Source of the DNA: Brachyhypopomus gauderio
Taxonomy: Eukaryota > Chordata > Actinopteri > Gymnotiformes > Hypopomidae
Assembly (NCBI RefSeq): GCF_052324685.1
Contig: NW_027506894.1
Location: 1,199,690-1,263,689 of the forward strand
Length of the DNA stretch: 64,000 nt
Reading direction: 5' to 3'
In this document: piece after piece, positions 10,154-21,200 of the stretch
How the letters are laid out: every line of letters begins with the position of its first letter
Numbering within the stretch: position 1 is the stretch's first letter
Translations under genes and position numbers: made by a program
Notes under the pieces: generated by a model
Database searches by the model: none
What the model saw: only the letters and a program-made list of their open reading frames with translations
Told to the model about the DNA's origin: nothing

Positions 10154-11616
10154 TGTCACGTATGGCTGCGCCCCCCTCCCTTTGCTGTCACTCCAGTGTC
10201 TCTGTTCCTCGTGGTCCTGTTGTTCTTTGCCCGTTAGCCCCGCCTTGCTTGTCTGTTGCCCCGGTTTCTGTCTGTCTGCCACGCCCGTGTCATCATCGTC
10301 CTCACCTGTGTCTTGTTAGTTCTGTGTTCATATAGTCCCTGTAATTCCCCAGTCTGTTTATCGGTGGTTTTGTGCATTCATGTGTTTTGTTCCTGATCCC
10401 ATGCTTTTGTGTTTCTGTGTTCATGCCAGTAGATCCCGTTATTCAGACCCTCCAGAAAGTCGCGATGTTGCGATTTGCAACTTCAACGCAACTTCAAGCA
10501 AACCCCGCAAATTCAGGGCGGTGTTGCAACTTCAGCCAATCACCGCAACTTTCCCGCAAATTTGACCAATCACTGATGTCGTCTTGATGTGACGTCGACA
10601 AACTCTCGCCTTACTTCCGTATATACGTTCAAGAGGAGCAGACTGAAAGCAGCATGAGCGACAAAAATAACGGCAAAAAGATCGGGAAAAGCAGTATCCC
10701 GGTACACTACATGAAAGCGGGGATAAACTGTCCAGATCCGACCCGCGAATTGATTATCTATGGCCCCCTGGATGATATTTAATTACTATTAGAACCGGCC
10801 CGCAGGCCACAGCCGCCCGATGGTGTTTTGCACGCACAAACACTACATTCCCCACAATGCAACGGTAGCCCGTGAAGTCACTGCAGCTCATGCAAGCGGT
10901 GAGGGTCTGAGATAAAGTTTATAAGTTTAAACTTTAAATTGAGATAAAGTTTAAAGTCAGAGATAAAGTTTATTTATCTCTGATCCATATCTATGAGTTA
11001 CTAGTTCGCTCTGGCGCCAACCATTGGCGATCGATCTCGATATAATACTTAATTTGTGTCCATTTTACAGGCCGCCCGGTAACAACTTACGTTCGCTAAC
11101 CCCGCCCCCCCCGTCAACAATTAATGTTCGCCACCCCCACCAGGTTCAAATCTCACTTCAAGCGATCTTGAAATGTTGGCAACCCTGAATAATTAGGTAA
11201 ATAGATAATTAAAATGGACTACTAAATAGAGGAAACCATACAACATTTACTCCCTATTGTAATGTACTCACAAAAAAGCAAAAAAACACCGCAACTTCCA
11301 TCGCAATTTTTTTGAAAAACACCCGCAACATCAAACATTTTAGCCCGCAACAATCACAAAAAAGGCCCGCGAAATCCTGGTGGGACTGGTTATTGTGAGT
11401 GCTTCACGTTTGCTGCCCCGTCGACCTGAGTTATCTGTTTGTTTCAGTTGTTCTGCGTTTTGAGTATTCAGTTTGTCATGTCTCTCCGTGTTTCATGTTT
11501 GGACTCCCTTTCGGATTTGACCAACGCCTTTCTGTTTGACCCTGAGTTTGGTATTCCCTTTATTAAATCTCGCTCTCCTCAGCGTTTGTGTCCGCCTCCT
11601 CACTCCGCAGTGCGTG
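10154..11616 (+). mobile_element. Solo LTR inside the Harbinger transposase
   Basis: It starts TGTCACGTATGGCTGCGCCC and matches the solo LTRs at 60307-60752 and 62424-62888. Shared later stretches include AAATCTCGCTCTCCTCAGCG and TGTGTCCGCCTCCTC. The 3' terminus (CGTTACA in the other copies) is missing here, so no clean TSD is left. A 945-bp element is nested at 10444-11388. It disrupts the HARBI1-like reading frame right after RFRFPRAI. Confidence 0.75.
10444..11388. mobile_element. 945-bp DNA element nested in the solo LTR
   Basis: The ends are CAGACCCTCCAGAAAGTCGC and, inverted, CAGTCCCACCAGGATTTCGC, imperfect TIRs. Flanking GTTATT duplications (10438-10443 and 11389-11394) give a 6-bp TSD, not 8. 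Interior segments include ATGAGCGACAAAAATAACGG near 10653, an apparent decayed protein start, and a block at 10974-11150 shared with the hAT-3 family (see findings). Superfamily is uncertain. Confidence 0.7.
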
Positions 11617-13338
11617 TGTGCCGAGTTGGGGTCAGATTTACAGAGACCCACGTTACGGAATCAGGCTGTACATGTACACTTACAGTTGCTAACAACCCTT
11701 GGATTCCTGGCGACAGGTAGTTTTCAGAGAGAATTAGCTGACAGGTCAGGAATCTCTCAACCATCTCCAGCTCCATAATGCCAGCTGTATTAGTTGGCAT
11801 AATCAGATTGACAAGTCGGTACATCAGATTTTCTTACACTGCAAATGAACAGGTTAAAATCAAAGCGCAATTTGCAGCAGTGGCCGGTTTCCCCAATGTA
11901 ATCGGAGCAATTGACTGCACTCATGTTGCTATAAGAGCGCCGAGCCAGAATGAAGCTGCTTTCATCAACCGAAAGCAGTCTCATTCTATAAACGTACAGG
12001 TTATTTGTGATGCGACCATGGTTTTAACCAATGTGGTTGCTCGATGGCCTGGAACAACACATGATTCCTTTATTCTGAGGAATAGTAGTGTAGGAAACCA
12101 GCTTGAAAATTGAGCTGTATCGGATGGTTGGCTTCTTGTAAGTAAAAATTTACTGGTCATTTTGAGATTTTGATATTGCATATACTAAGAAAAATTTGCT
12201 TACCCCATTGGCAGATATCTTTTTTTTCTTCAAATAAGCATATACGTTTATAAATAACATTTTGTGTAGTTTTTGCCAATGGATTGTTTTTTCAGTGTAC
12301 GTGCAATAATCTATTAGCAGCCTTATTTCTGCACCATTTTTATAGGCGACAGTGGCTATCCCCTTCAGCGCTGGCTTCTCACTCCATTCCTCAACCCACA
12401 GAGCAGAGAACAAAGACGCTACAATGATGCACACGCTCTGTGGCGCTCTGTTGTGGAGCGCACCATCGGGCTGCTAAAAGGCTGATGGCGTTGTTTAGAT
12501 GCATCAGGTGGTAGACTGCTTTACCGGCCAGAAAAAGTTTGCCAGATTGTGAGAGCATGTGCTGTACTACACAATATAGCACAGAAGAATGGCCTTCCCG
12601 TTAGCTGCCAACCAACCCGAGGACCCTGAAGCAGATCCACACCCAGACTCTCTTAATCCCCAAGCGGCCAGACTGTGCGAGGATGTGATGCTTCGATTAT
12701 AAATAACTGAAGATAAACGCAAAGGTATGTTTTATATTTCAGATAGTACCCCCTTTATTTCTCGCATCTCAGTTGTTAGCCTGTCAATTGCTGCAATTGT
12801 GCTGATTTGTGTTTGCAGCACAGCTTCTGTGAGAACGCGGCCACTGCTGGGGGTACGTGGGGCACCAGAGACGCCGAAGGGGGTACGTGGGGCACCAGAG
12901 ACGCCAAAGGGGGTACGTGGGGCACCGGAGACGCCGCTGGGGCCGGGTTGGCAGTCTTCTGCTTCATGGCCACTCTCAACAACCATAGTCCCCTTTTTAA
13001 ATAAGGCAGTTAAATAGTTCAATAAACAATTCTAAGAAGAAATCTTAGTTTTGTGTCTTTTTTAAAATAACATATATATATATATACTGCTCAAAAAATA
13101 AAGGGAACACTCAAATAACACAATATAACTCCAAGTAAATCAAACTTCTGTGAAATCAAACTGTCCACTTAGGAAGCAACACTGATTGACAATCAATTTC
13201 ACCTGCTGTTGTGCAAATGGAATAGACAACAGGTGGAAATTATTGGCAATTAGCAAGACAACCCCTTTATAGGAGTGGTTCTGGTCACTTGTTTTAGTCA
13301 CTTTTGAATGTTGGTGGTGCTTTCACACTCGTGGTAGC

Positions 13339-14864
13339 ATGAGACGGACTCTACAACCCACACAAGTGGCNNNNNNNNNNNNNNNNNNNNNNNNNNNNNN
13401 NNNNNNNNNNNNNNNNNNNNNNNNNNNNNNNNNNNNNNNNNNNNNNNNNNNNNNNNNNNNNNNNNNNNNNNNNNNNNNNNNNNNNNNNNNNNNNNNNNNN
13501 NNNNNNNNNNNNNNNNNNNNNNNNNNNNNNNNNNNNNNNNNNNNNNNNNNNNNNNNNNNNNNNNNNNNNNNNNNNNNNNNNNNNNNNNNNNNNNNNNNNN
13601 NNNNNNNNNNNNNNNNNNNNNNNNNNNNNNNNNNNNNNNNNNNNNNNNNNNNNNNNNNNNNNNNNNNNNNNNNNNNNNNNNNNNNNNNNNNNNNNNNNNN
13701 NNNNNNNNNNNNNNNNNNNNNNNNNNNNNNNNNNNNNNNNNNNNNNNNNNNNNNNNNNNNNNNNNNNNNNNNNNNNNNNNNNNNNNNNNNNNNNNNNNNN
13801 NNNNNNNNNNNNNNNNNNNNNNNNNNNNNNNNNNNNNNNNNNNNNNNNNNNNNNNNNNNNNNNNNNNNNNTCAGGTAGTGCAGCTCATCCCGGATGGCAC
13901 ATCAACGCAAGCTGTGGCAAGAAGGTTTGCTGTGTCTGTCAGCGTAGTGTCCAGAGGCTGGAGGCGCTACCAGGACACAGGACAGTACTCCAGGAGACGT
14001 GGAGGAGGCCGTAGGAGGGCAACAACCCAGCAGCAGGACCGCTACCTCCGCCTTTGTGCAAGATGGTACAGGAGGAGCACTGCCAGAGCCCTGCAAAATG
14101 ACCTCCAGCAGGCCACAAATGTGCATGTATCTGCACAAACAGTTAGAAACCGACTCCATGAAGATGGTATGAGGGCCCAACGTCCACAAATGGGGGTTGT
14201 GCTCACAGCCCAACACCGTGCAGTACACTTGGCATTTGCCAGAGAACACCAGGATTGGCAAATTCGCCACTGGTGCCTTGTGCACTTCACAGATGAAAGC
14301 AGGTTCACACTGAGCACATGTGACAGACGTGACAGAGTCTGGAGACGCTGTGGAGAGCGATTTGCTGCCTGCAACATCCTTCAGCATGACCGGTTTGGCA
14401 GTGGGTCAGTAATGGTGTGGGGTGGCATTTCTTTGGAGGGCCGCACAGCCCTCCATGTGCTCACCAGAGGTAGCCTGACTGCCATTAGGTACAGAGATGA
14501 GATTCTCAGACCCCTTGTGAGACCCTATGCTGGTGTGGTTGGCCCAGGGTTCCTCCTAATGCAGGACAATGCTAGACCTCATGTGGCTGGAGTGTGTCAG
14601 CAGTTCCTGCAAGATGAAGGCATTGAAGCTATGGACTGGCCCGCCCATTCCCCAGACCTGAATCCGATTGAGCACATCTGGGACATCATGTCTCGATCCA
14701 TCCACCAACGTCACGTTGCACCACAGACTGTCCAGGAGTTGGCGGATGCTTTAGTCCAGGTCTGGGAGGAGATTCCTGAGGAGACCATCCGCCACCTCAT
14801 CAGGAGCATGCCCAGGCATTGTAGGAAGGTCATACAGGCACATGGAGGCCACACACAACACTGA
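13339..14864 (+). CDS. Tc1-like transposase, interrupted only by an N gap
   Basis: The start is [10 protein letters not shown] at 13339. After the N block the frame runs open from 13872 to a stop at 14864. N-terminal paired-like helix-turn-helix regions include [19 protein letters not shown] and [15 protein letters not shown]. Catalytic residues are all present: HFTDESRF (Asp), [13 protein letters not shown] (Asp) and [13 protein letters not shown] (Glu, 34-residue spacing class). About 340 residues is normal for the family. Nothing inside the sequenced part breaks it. Mobility is doubtful because the right TIR is missing. It inserted into the Harbinger second ORF. Confidence 0.88.
13371..13870. 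other. Assembly gap, exactly 500 N
   Basis: A block of 500 N sits inside the Tc1 transposase start. The bases on both sides, CCACACAAGTGGC and TCAGGTAGTGCAGCTC, join into the continuous N-terminal coding expected of this Tc1 family (PTQVAQVVQL). The gap is probably an arbitrary-size placeholder with little or no missing sequence. Confidence 0.85.
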
Positions 14865-15220
14865 GCCTCATTTTGACTTGTTTTAAGGACATAACATCAA
14901 AGTTGGAGCAGCCTGTAGTGTGTTTTTCTACTTTAATTTTGTGTGTGGCTCCAAATCCAGGCCTCCATTGGTTAATAAATTTGATTTCCATTGATGATTG
15001 ATGATGTTCGGCTTGTGGAACTAACATTATTTACCGCTGCAGCCTCATGATGCCACTCAACAAACTTGTTTGTTGGTAATGCCATTACTAAGGTACTAAG
15101 GCCATCAAAGAACACATCCTTCCTTGCCTCTACCTCCGAAACAAGGGCCTCTACTTCACATTCTTTGGCTTGTATTCCTCCATTATCCCACTCAGAATGA
15201 ATGGGGAATCCCACATTTAA

Positions 15221-18200
15221 ATATAGCCGCAAGCGGCAATTGGCGGGTTCACACACGAATAGGCCTCTTGGCCTCAATAGGCAGAGGCCCAAAAGGTCCT
15301 TTAGACCCTAAATGTGAAAAGAAGCTATTTGAGTGGAAAAAAATGCACAAATAAATCAATGTGCAAAAAAAGGTTCAATTAGGGCACTAAAGGCCCAAAA
15401 AGGATCAACATAATGTGTATTGGGAAATTGAGTCAGATCACAGAACTAAATCACAATGCTGAGATCAGCTTTGTGTGTGTTTGTGTGGTGTTTCATGTAA
15501 TAGTTTTCAGTCAGTTCCGGAATATGGCCACTAGATGGAGGCCAAGTACTACCATACTGATATCTCATTAATCTCAGTAATGAAATAGGACATTTTGGTG
15601 ACTTAAAGGTTAATTTCTGGTCAGGCAGTGTACTTTATTAAAAAAAAAAGATTCAGTTGAGGCAGTAAAGACACAAAAGGTTCAAAATAAATTGTATTGG
15701 CAAAATGATTTAGATCACAGAACTAAATCACATGCTGAGATCAGCTTTGTGTGTGTGTTTGTGTGGTATTTCATGTTAGAAATAGTTTTCAGTCCATTTC
15801 GATGTTTGGCCACTAGATGGAGCCCAAGTACTACCATACTGATATCTCATTAATCTCAGTAATGCAATATGACATTTTGGTGAATTAAAAGGTTCATTTC
15901 TGGTCAGGCAGTGCACTTTTTGTTATAAGATGCAATTGCAATGTTATAGAACTTATTGATCTGGATCATACAAGACCAATTACTTGTCTGTATTCTGCAT
16001 AACAAGATTGCAGCATGAGTTTTTATGTTTTCTTAGGTTTTTGGGTACTGTAGCGCCCCCGACAGGCCAATTTGAACCAAACTTGGCATACCTCAGAAGG
16101 ACTTCAGGATATAAAAGCCTTTCAAATTGGGAATTGATTGCATACATGGTGTATGAGTTATAGCAATATAGGTCATATATGGCATGGCCACAATGATATA
16201 ATGGGAAAATGGACCAATCAGAAAAATAAAAATCCAACATTTTTTTACTCAGTTTTTACCTACAGAGTCTACTGATTATGCTCATAGCAATTTTTCCATA
16301 ATTGGATCAAATTCCTATGACTAGTTTGTAAATAGCTATTTTCAAACAATAGATGAATGTGACAAAAGTATGCATTTTTTAATAGGACTTGTAATTGCAA
16401 AGTTGTCAGGTCTACTGCAAGGAATAAAATGAAACAAGTTGCATGTTCCTAAGTGAAAATTTGGAGGAGTTATGCATGATTTTCACAAATAGCGCCACCT
16501 AGTGGCCATATGTTTTAAAACTGCACAGCATGACACATAGTCCTGAGATATGCACAGTGGTGAGGTTTCATGTTGTTTGGCCAATGGTAAGTCTGTCAAA
16601 TGGCCAATTATTTCAAATAAAAATTAATTGGCTCATGGCGGCCATGTTTTTTGAGTGATGATGTCATCATTGTGTGTCTTGATATCACTTGGGCCCCTGA
16701 TGATGCCTGTAAAGTTTTGGCTTGATGTGACTAATGGTTTCTGAGATACAGTTTTTCCCATGTTATAGCGCCCCCTATTGGACAATCGTGGCCAGCTTTG
16801 ACGTATGACCTCGTAGTCATGTGCTCTAACAACGGTTAAAATTTTATGAAGATCGGTCAAAGCGTTGCTGAGATATGGCTGTTTAAGTAAATTTGGCCAC
16901 GCCTTGGAGCTATTGATTGACATGTGACAACCAGACTGTATGCAAATCTCAAAATGTTTTTAAGCAACTTTGATAATGAGATTCTCCTGAATATTTTGAC
17001 ACCAAGGTTGTGGTGATCCGATGAAAAACCAGGGACTAGTATAAAAAAGTAGGTTTTACATATTATGCAAATTAGCAAAAAATCTAAGTAGGCGGAGCTT
17101 AATGGTTCTTGAGGCTTTTTTGTTTGGCTTGAGCCAAGGAATGCATCAGAAGTGGAATTTTGTTTCTAGGCCCTACGGTTTGGGAGATATGGACCAAAAC
17201 GCAAAATGGTGCGCTATAGCGCCACCATCAGGCCAATGTGGGTCTCTGTGCTTTTACACGGTCTCGCAAGGAGACTACACCATTCTGCCAAGTTTGGTGT
17301 CTCTGGGCCTTACGGTCTAGGCTGCAGTATGCGTTTTATGCGGAGAAAAATAATAATAAATATAGCCGCAAGCGGCAATTGGCGGGTTCACACACGAATA
17401 GGCCACTTGGCTTCAATAGGCAATAGACCCAATAGGTCCTTTAGACCCAAAAGAAGCTGTTTGAGTGGAAAAAATGCACAAATAAATCAATGTGCAAAAA
17501 AATGTTCAATTGGGGCACTAAAGGCCCAAAAGGATCAAAATAATGTGTATTGGCAAAATGATTCAAATCACAGAACTAAATCACATGCTGAGATTAGCTT
17601 TGTGTGTGTGTGTTTGTGTGGTATTTCATGTGAGAAATAGTTTTCAGTCCGTTCCGATGTTTGGCCACTAGATGGAGCCCAAGTACTACCATACTGATAT
17701 CTCATTAATCTCAGTAATGCAATATGACATTTTGGTGAATTAAAAGGTTCATTTCTGGTCAGGCAGTGCACTTTTTGTTATAAGATGCAATTGCAATGTT
17801 ATAGAACTTATTGATCTGGACAATACAAGACCAATTACTTGTCTGTATTCTGCATAACAAGATTGCAGCATGAGTTTTTATGTTTTCTTAGGTTTTTGGG
17901 TACTGTAGCGCCCCCGAAAGGCCAATTTGAACCAAACTTGGCATACCTCACAAGGACTTCAGGATATAAAAGCCTTTCAAATTGGGAATTGATTGCATAC
18001 ATGGTTTATGAGTTATAGCAATATAGGTCATATATGGCATGGCCACAATGATATAATGGGAAAATGGACCAATCAGAAAAATAAAAATCCAACATTTTTT
18101 TACTCAGTTTTTACCTACAGAGTCTACTGATTATGCTCATAGCAATTTTTCCATAATTGGATCAAATTCCTATGACTAGTTTGTAAATAGCTATTTTCAA

Positions 18201-21200
18201 ACAATAGATGAATGTGACAAAAGTATGCATTTTTTAATAGGACTTGTAATTGCAAAGTTGTCAGGTCTACTGCAAGGAATAAAATGAAACAAGCTGCATG
18301 TTCGTAAGTGAAAATTTGGAGGAGTTATGCATGATTTTCACAAATAGCGCCACCTAGTGGCCATATGATTTAAAACTGCACAGCATGACACATAGTCCTG
18401 AGATATGCACAGTGGTGAGGTTTCATGTTGTTTGGCCAATGGTAAGTCTGTCAAATGGCCAATTATTTCAAATAAAAATTAATTGGCTCATGGCGGCCAT
18501 GTTTTTTGAGTGATGATGTCATCATTGTGTGTCTTGATATCACTTGGGCCCCTGATGATGCCTGTAAAGTTTTGGCTTGATGTGACTAATGGTTTCTGAG
18601 ATACAGTTTTTCCCATGTTATAGCGCCCCCTATTGGACAATCGAGGCCAGCTTTGACCTATGACCTCGGAGTCATGTGCCCTAACAACTGTTAAAATTTT
18701 ATGAAGATCCGTCAAAGCGTTGCTGAGATATGGCTGTTTAAGTAAATTTGGCCACGCCTTGGAGCTATTGATTGACATGTGACAACCAGACTGTATGCAA
18801 ATCTCAAAATGTTTTTAAGCAACTTTGATAATGAGATTCTCCTGAATATTTTGACACCAAGGTTGTGGTGATCCGATGAAAAACCAAGGAGTAGTAGGAA
18901 AAAGTAGGTTTTGCATATTATGCAAATTAGCAAAAAATCTAAGTAGGCGGAGCTTAATGGTTCTTGAGGCTTTTTTGTTTGGCTTGAGCCAAGGAATCCA
19001 ACAGAAGTGGAATTTTGTTTCTAGGCCCTACGGTTTGGGAGATATGGACCAAAACGCAAAAAGGTGCGCTATAGCGCCACCATCAGGCCAATGTGGGTCT
19101 CTGTGCTTTAGCACGGTCTCGCAAAGAGACTACACCATCCTGCCAAGTTTGGTCTCCCTGGGCCTTACGGTCTAGGCTGCAGTATGCGTTTTATCAGTAG
19201 AAAAATAATAATAATAAGAAGAAGAAAGAAAAAACCCGACAATTACAATAGGTTTCCCACACTACGTGTGTGAACCCTAATAATTAGACCCAAAAGAAGC
19301 TGTTTGAGTGGAAAAAATGCACAAATAAATCAATGTGCAAAAAAATGTTCAATTGGGGCACTAAAGGCCCAAAAGGATCAAAATAATGTGTATTGGCAAA
19401 ATGATTCAAATCACAGAACTAAATCACATGCTGAGATCAGCTTTGTGTGTGTGTTTGTGTGGTATTTCATGTGAGAAATAGTTTTCAGTCCGTTCCGATG
19501 TTTGGCCACTAGATGGAGCCCAAGTACTACCATACTGATATCTCATTAATCTCAGTAATGCAATATGACATTTTGGTGAATTAAAAGGTTCATTTCTGGT
19601 CAGGCAGTGCACTTTTTGTTATAAGATGCAATTGCAATGTTATAGAACTTATTGATCTGGACAATACAAGACCAATTACTTGTCTGTATTCTGCATAACA
19701 AGATTGCAGCATGAGTTTTTATGTTTTCTTAGGTTTTTGGGTACTGTAGCGCCCCCGACAGGCCAATTTGGACCAAACTTGGCGTACCTCACAAGGACTT
19801 CAGGATATAAAAGCCTTTCAAATTGGGAATTGATTGCATACATGGTTTATGAGTTATAGCAATATAGGTCATATATGGCATGGCCACAATGATATAATGG
19901 GAAAATGGACCAATCAGAAAAATAAAAATCCAACATTTTTTTACTCAGTTTTTACCTACAGAGTCTACTGATTATGCTCATAGCAATTTTTCCATAATTG
20001 GATCAAATTCCTATGACTAGTTTGTAAAAAGCTATTTTCAAACAATAGATGAATGTGACAAAAGTATGCATTTTTTAATAGGACTTGTAATTGCAAATTT
20101 GTCAGGTCTACTGCAAGGAATAAAATGAAACAAGCTGCATGTTCCTAAGTGAAAATTTGGAGGAGTTATGCATGATTTTCACAAATAGCGCCACCTAGTG
20201 GCCATATGTTTTAAAACTGCACAGCATGACACATAGTCCTGAGATATGCACAGTGGTGAGGTTTCATGTTGTTTGGCCAATGGTAAGTCTGTCAAATGGC
20301 CAATTATTTCAAATAAAAATTAATTGGCTCATGGCGGCCATGTTTTTTGAGTGATGATGTCATCATTGTGTGTCTTGATATCACTTGGGCCCCTGATGAT
20401 GCCTGTAAAGTTTTGGCTTGATGTGACTAATGGTTTCTGAGATACAGTTTTTCCCATGTTATAGCGCCCCCTATTGGACAATCGAGGCCAGCTTTGACCT
20501 ATGACCTCGGAGTCATGTGCCCTAACAACTGTTAAAATTTTATGAAGATCCGTCAAAGCGTTGCTGAGATATGGCTGTTTAAGTAAATTTGGCCACGCCT
20601 TGGATCTATTGATTGACATGTGACAACCAGACTGTATGCAAATCTCAAAATGTTTTTAAGCAACTTTGATAATGAGATTCTCCTGAATATTTTGACACCA
20701 AGGTTGTGGTGATCCGATGAAAAACCAAGGAGTAGTAGGAAAAAGTAGGTTTTGCATATTATGCAAATTAGCAAAAAATCTAAGTAGGCGGAGCTTAATG
20801 GTTCTTGAGGCTTTTTTGTTTGTCTGGAGCCAAGGAATGCACCTGAAGTGGAATTTTGTTTCTAGGACCTACGGGGTGGGAGATATGAACCCAAACGCAA
20901 AATGCTGCGCTATAGCGCCACCATCAGGCCAATTTGGGTGTCTGTACTTAAGCACGGTCCCGCAAACAGACTACACCAGTCTGCCAAGTTTGGTCTCCCT
21001 GGGCCTTACGGTCTAGGCTGCAGTATGCGTTTTATGCGGAGAAAAATAATAATAATAATAAGAAAGAAAGAAAGAAGAAAAATCCTAACAATAACAATAG
21101 GTTTCCCACACTACGTGTGTGAACCCTAAATATAGCCGCAAGCGGCGATTGGCGGGTTCACACAAAAAAAGGCACAAAAGCCCAAAGGGTCTTTTAGACC

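Larger units (their letters stand above)
10019..12628 (+). pseudogene. HARBI1-like transposase, interrupted and decayed
   Basis: The N-terminus begins at ATG 10019 (MAFLALLED) and hits a stop and frameshift before a DDDWLMSRFRFPRAI stretch at 10105-10153. An LTR insertion then splits the gene. It resumes near 11617 with CAELGSDLQRPTLRNQA and LTTLGFLATGSFQRELADRS. The DDE core follows (11778-12113) with VIGAIDCTHVAI (first Asp) and RWPGTTHDSFIL (second Asp). A small intron appears to follow (12139-12344), and the next exon has VVERTIGLLKG with the catalytic Glu. A TGA stop comes directly after, where the family usually reads through to WRCLD. The C-terminus (RACAVLHNIAQKNGLP) ends near 12628. 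It is not functional as assembled. Confidence 0.88.
13086..14999 (+). mobile_element. Tc1-like transposon, right end truncated
   Basis: The left end ACTGCTCAAAAAATAAAGGG follows a (TA)n tract, consistent with TA targeting. The transposase ORF runs 13339-14864. The expected inverted right end (ending TTTTTTGAGCAGT) is absent: similarity stops near 14999, in TTTCCATTGATGATTGATG, directly against Harbinger second-ORF sequence. The element is therefore truncated on its 3' side. Confidence 0.85.
12732..15190 (-). pseudogene. Harbinger second protein (Myb/SANT-like), split by Tc1
   Basis: On the minus strand, 15190-15000 encodes a Myb/SANT-like N-terminal part (EVEALVSEVEARKDVFFDG and NKFVEWHHEAAAVN). 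The C-terminal part at 13022-12732 has three 10-residue repeats (GVSGAPRTPF) and then LTEAVLQTQISTIAAIDRL. PIF/Harbinger elements usually carry such a DNA-binding partner convergent to the transposase, which is the arrangement here. The Tc1 element at 13086-14999 separates the halves. The repeats come from a 30-bp in-frame minisatellite at 12848-12940. Confidence 0.75.
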
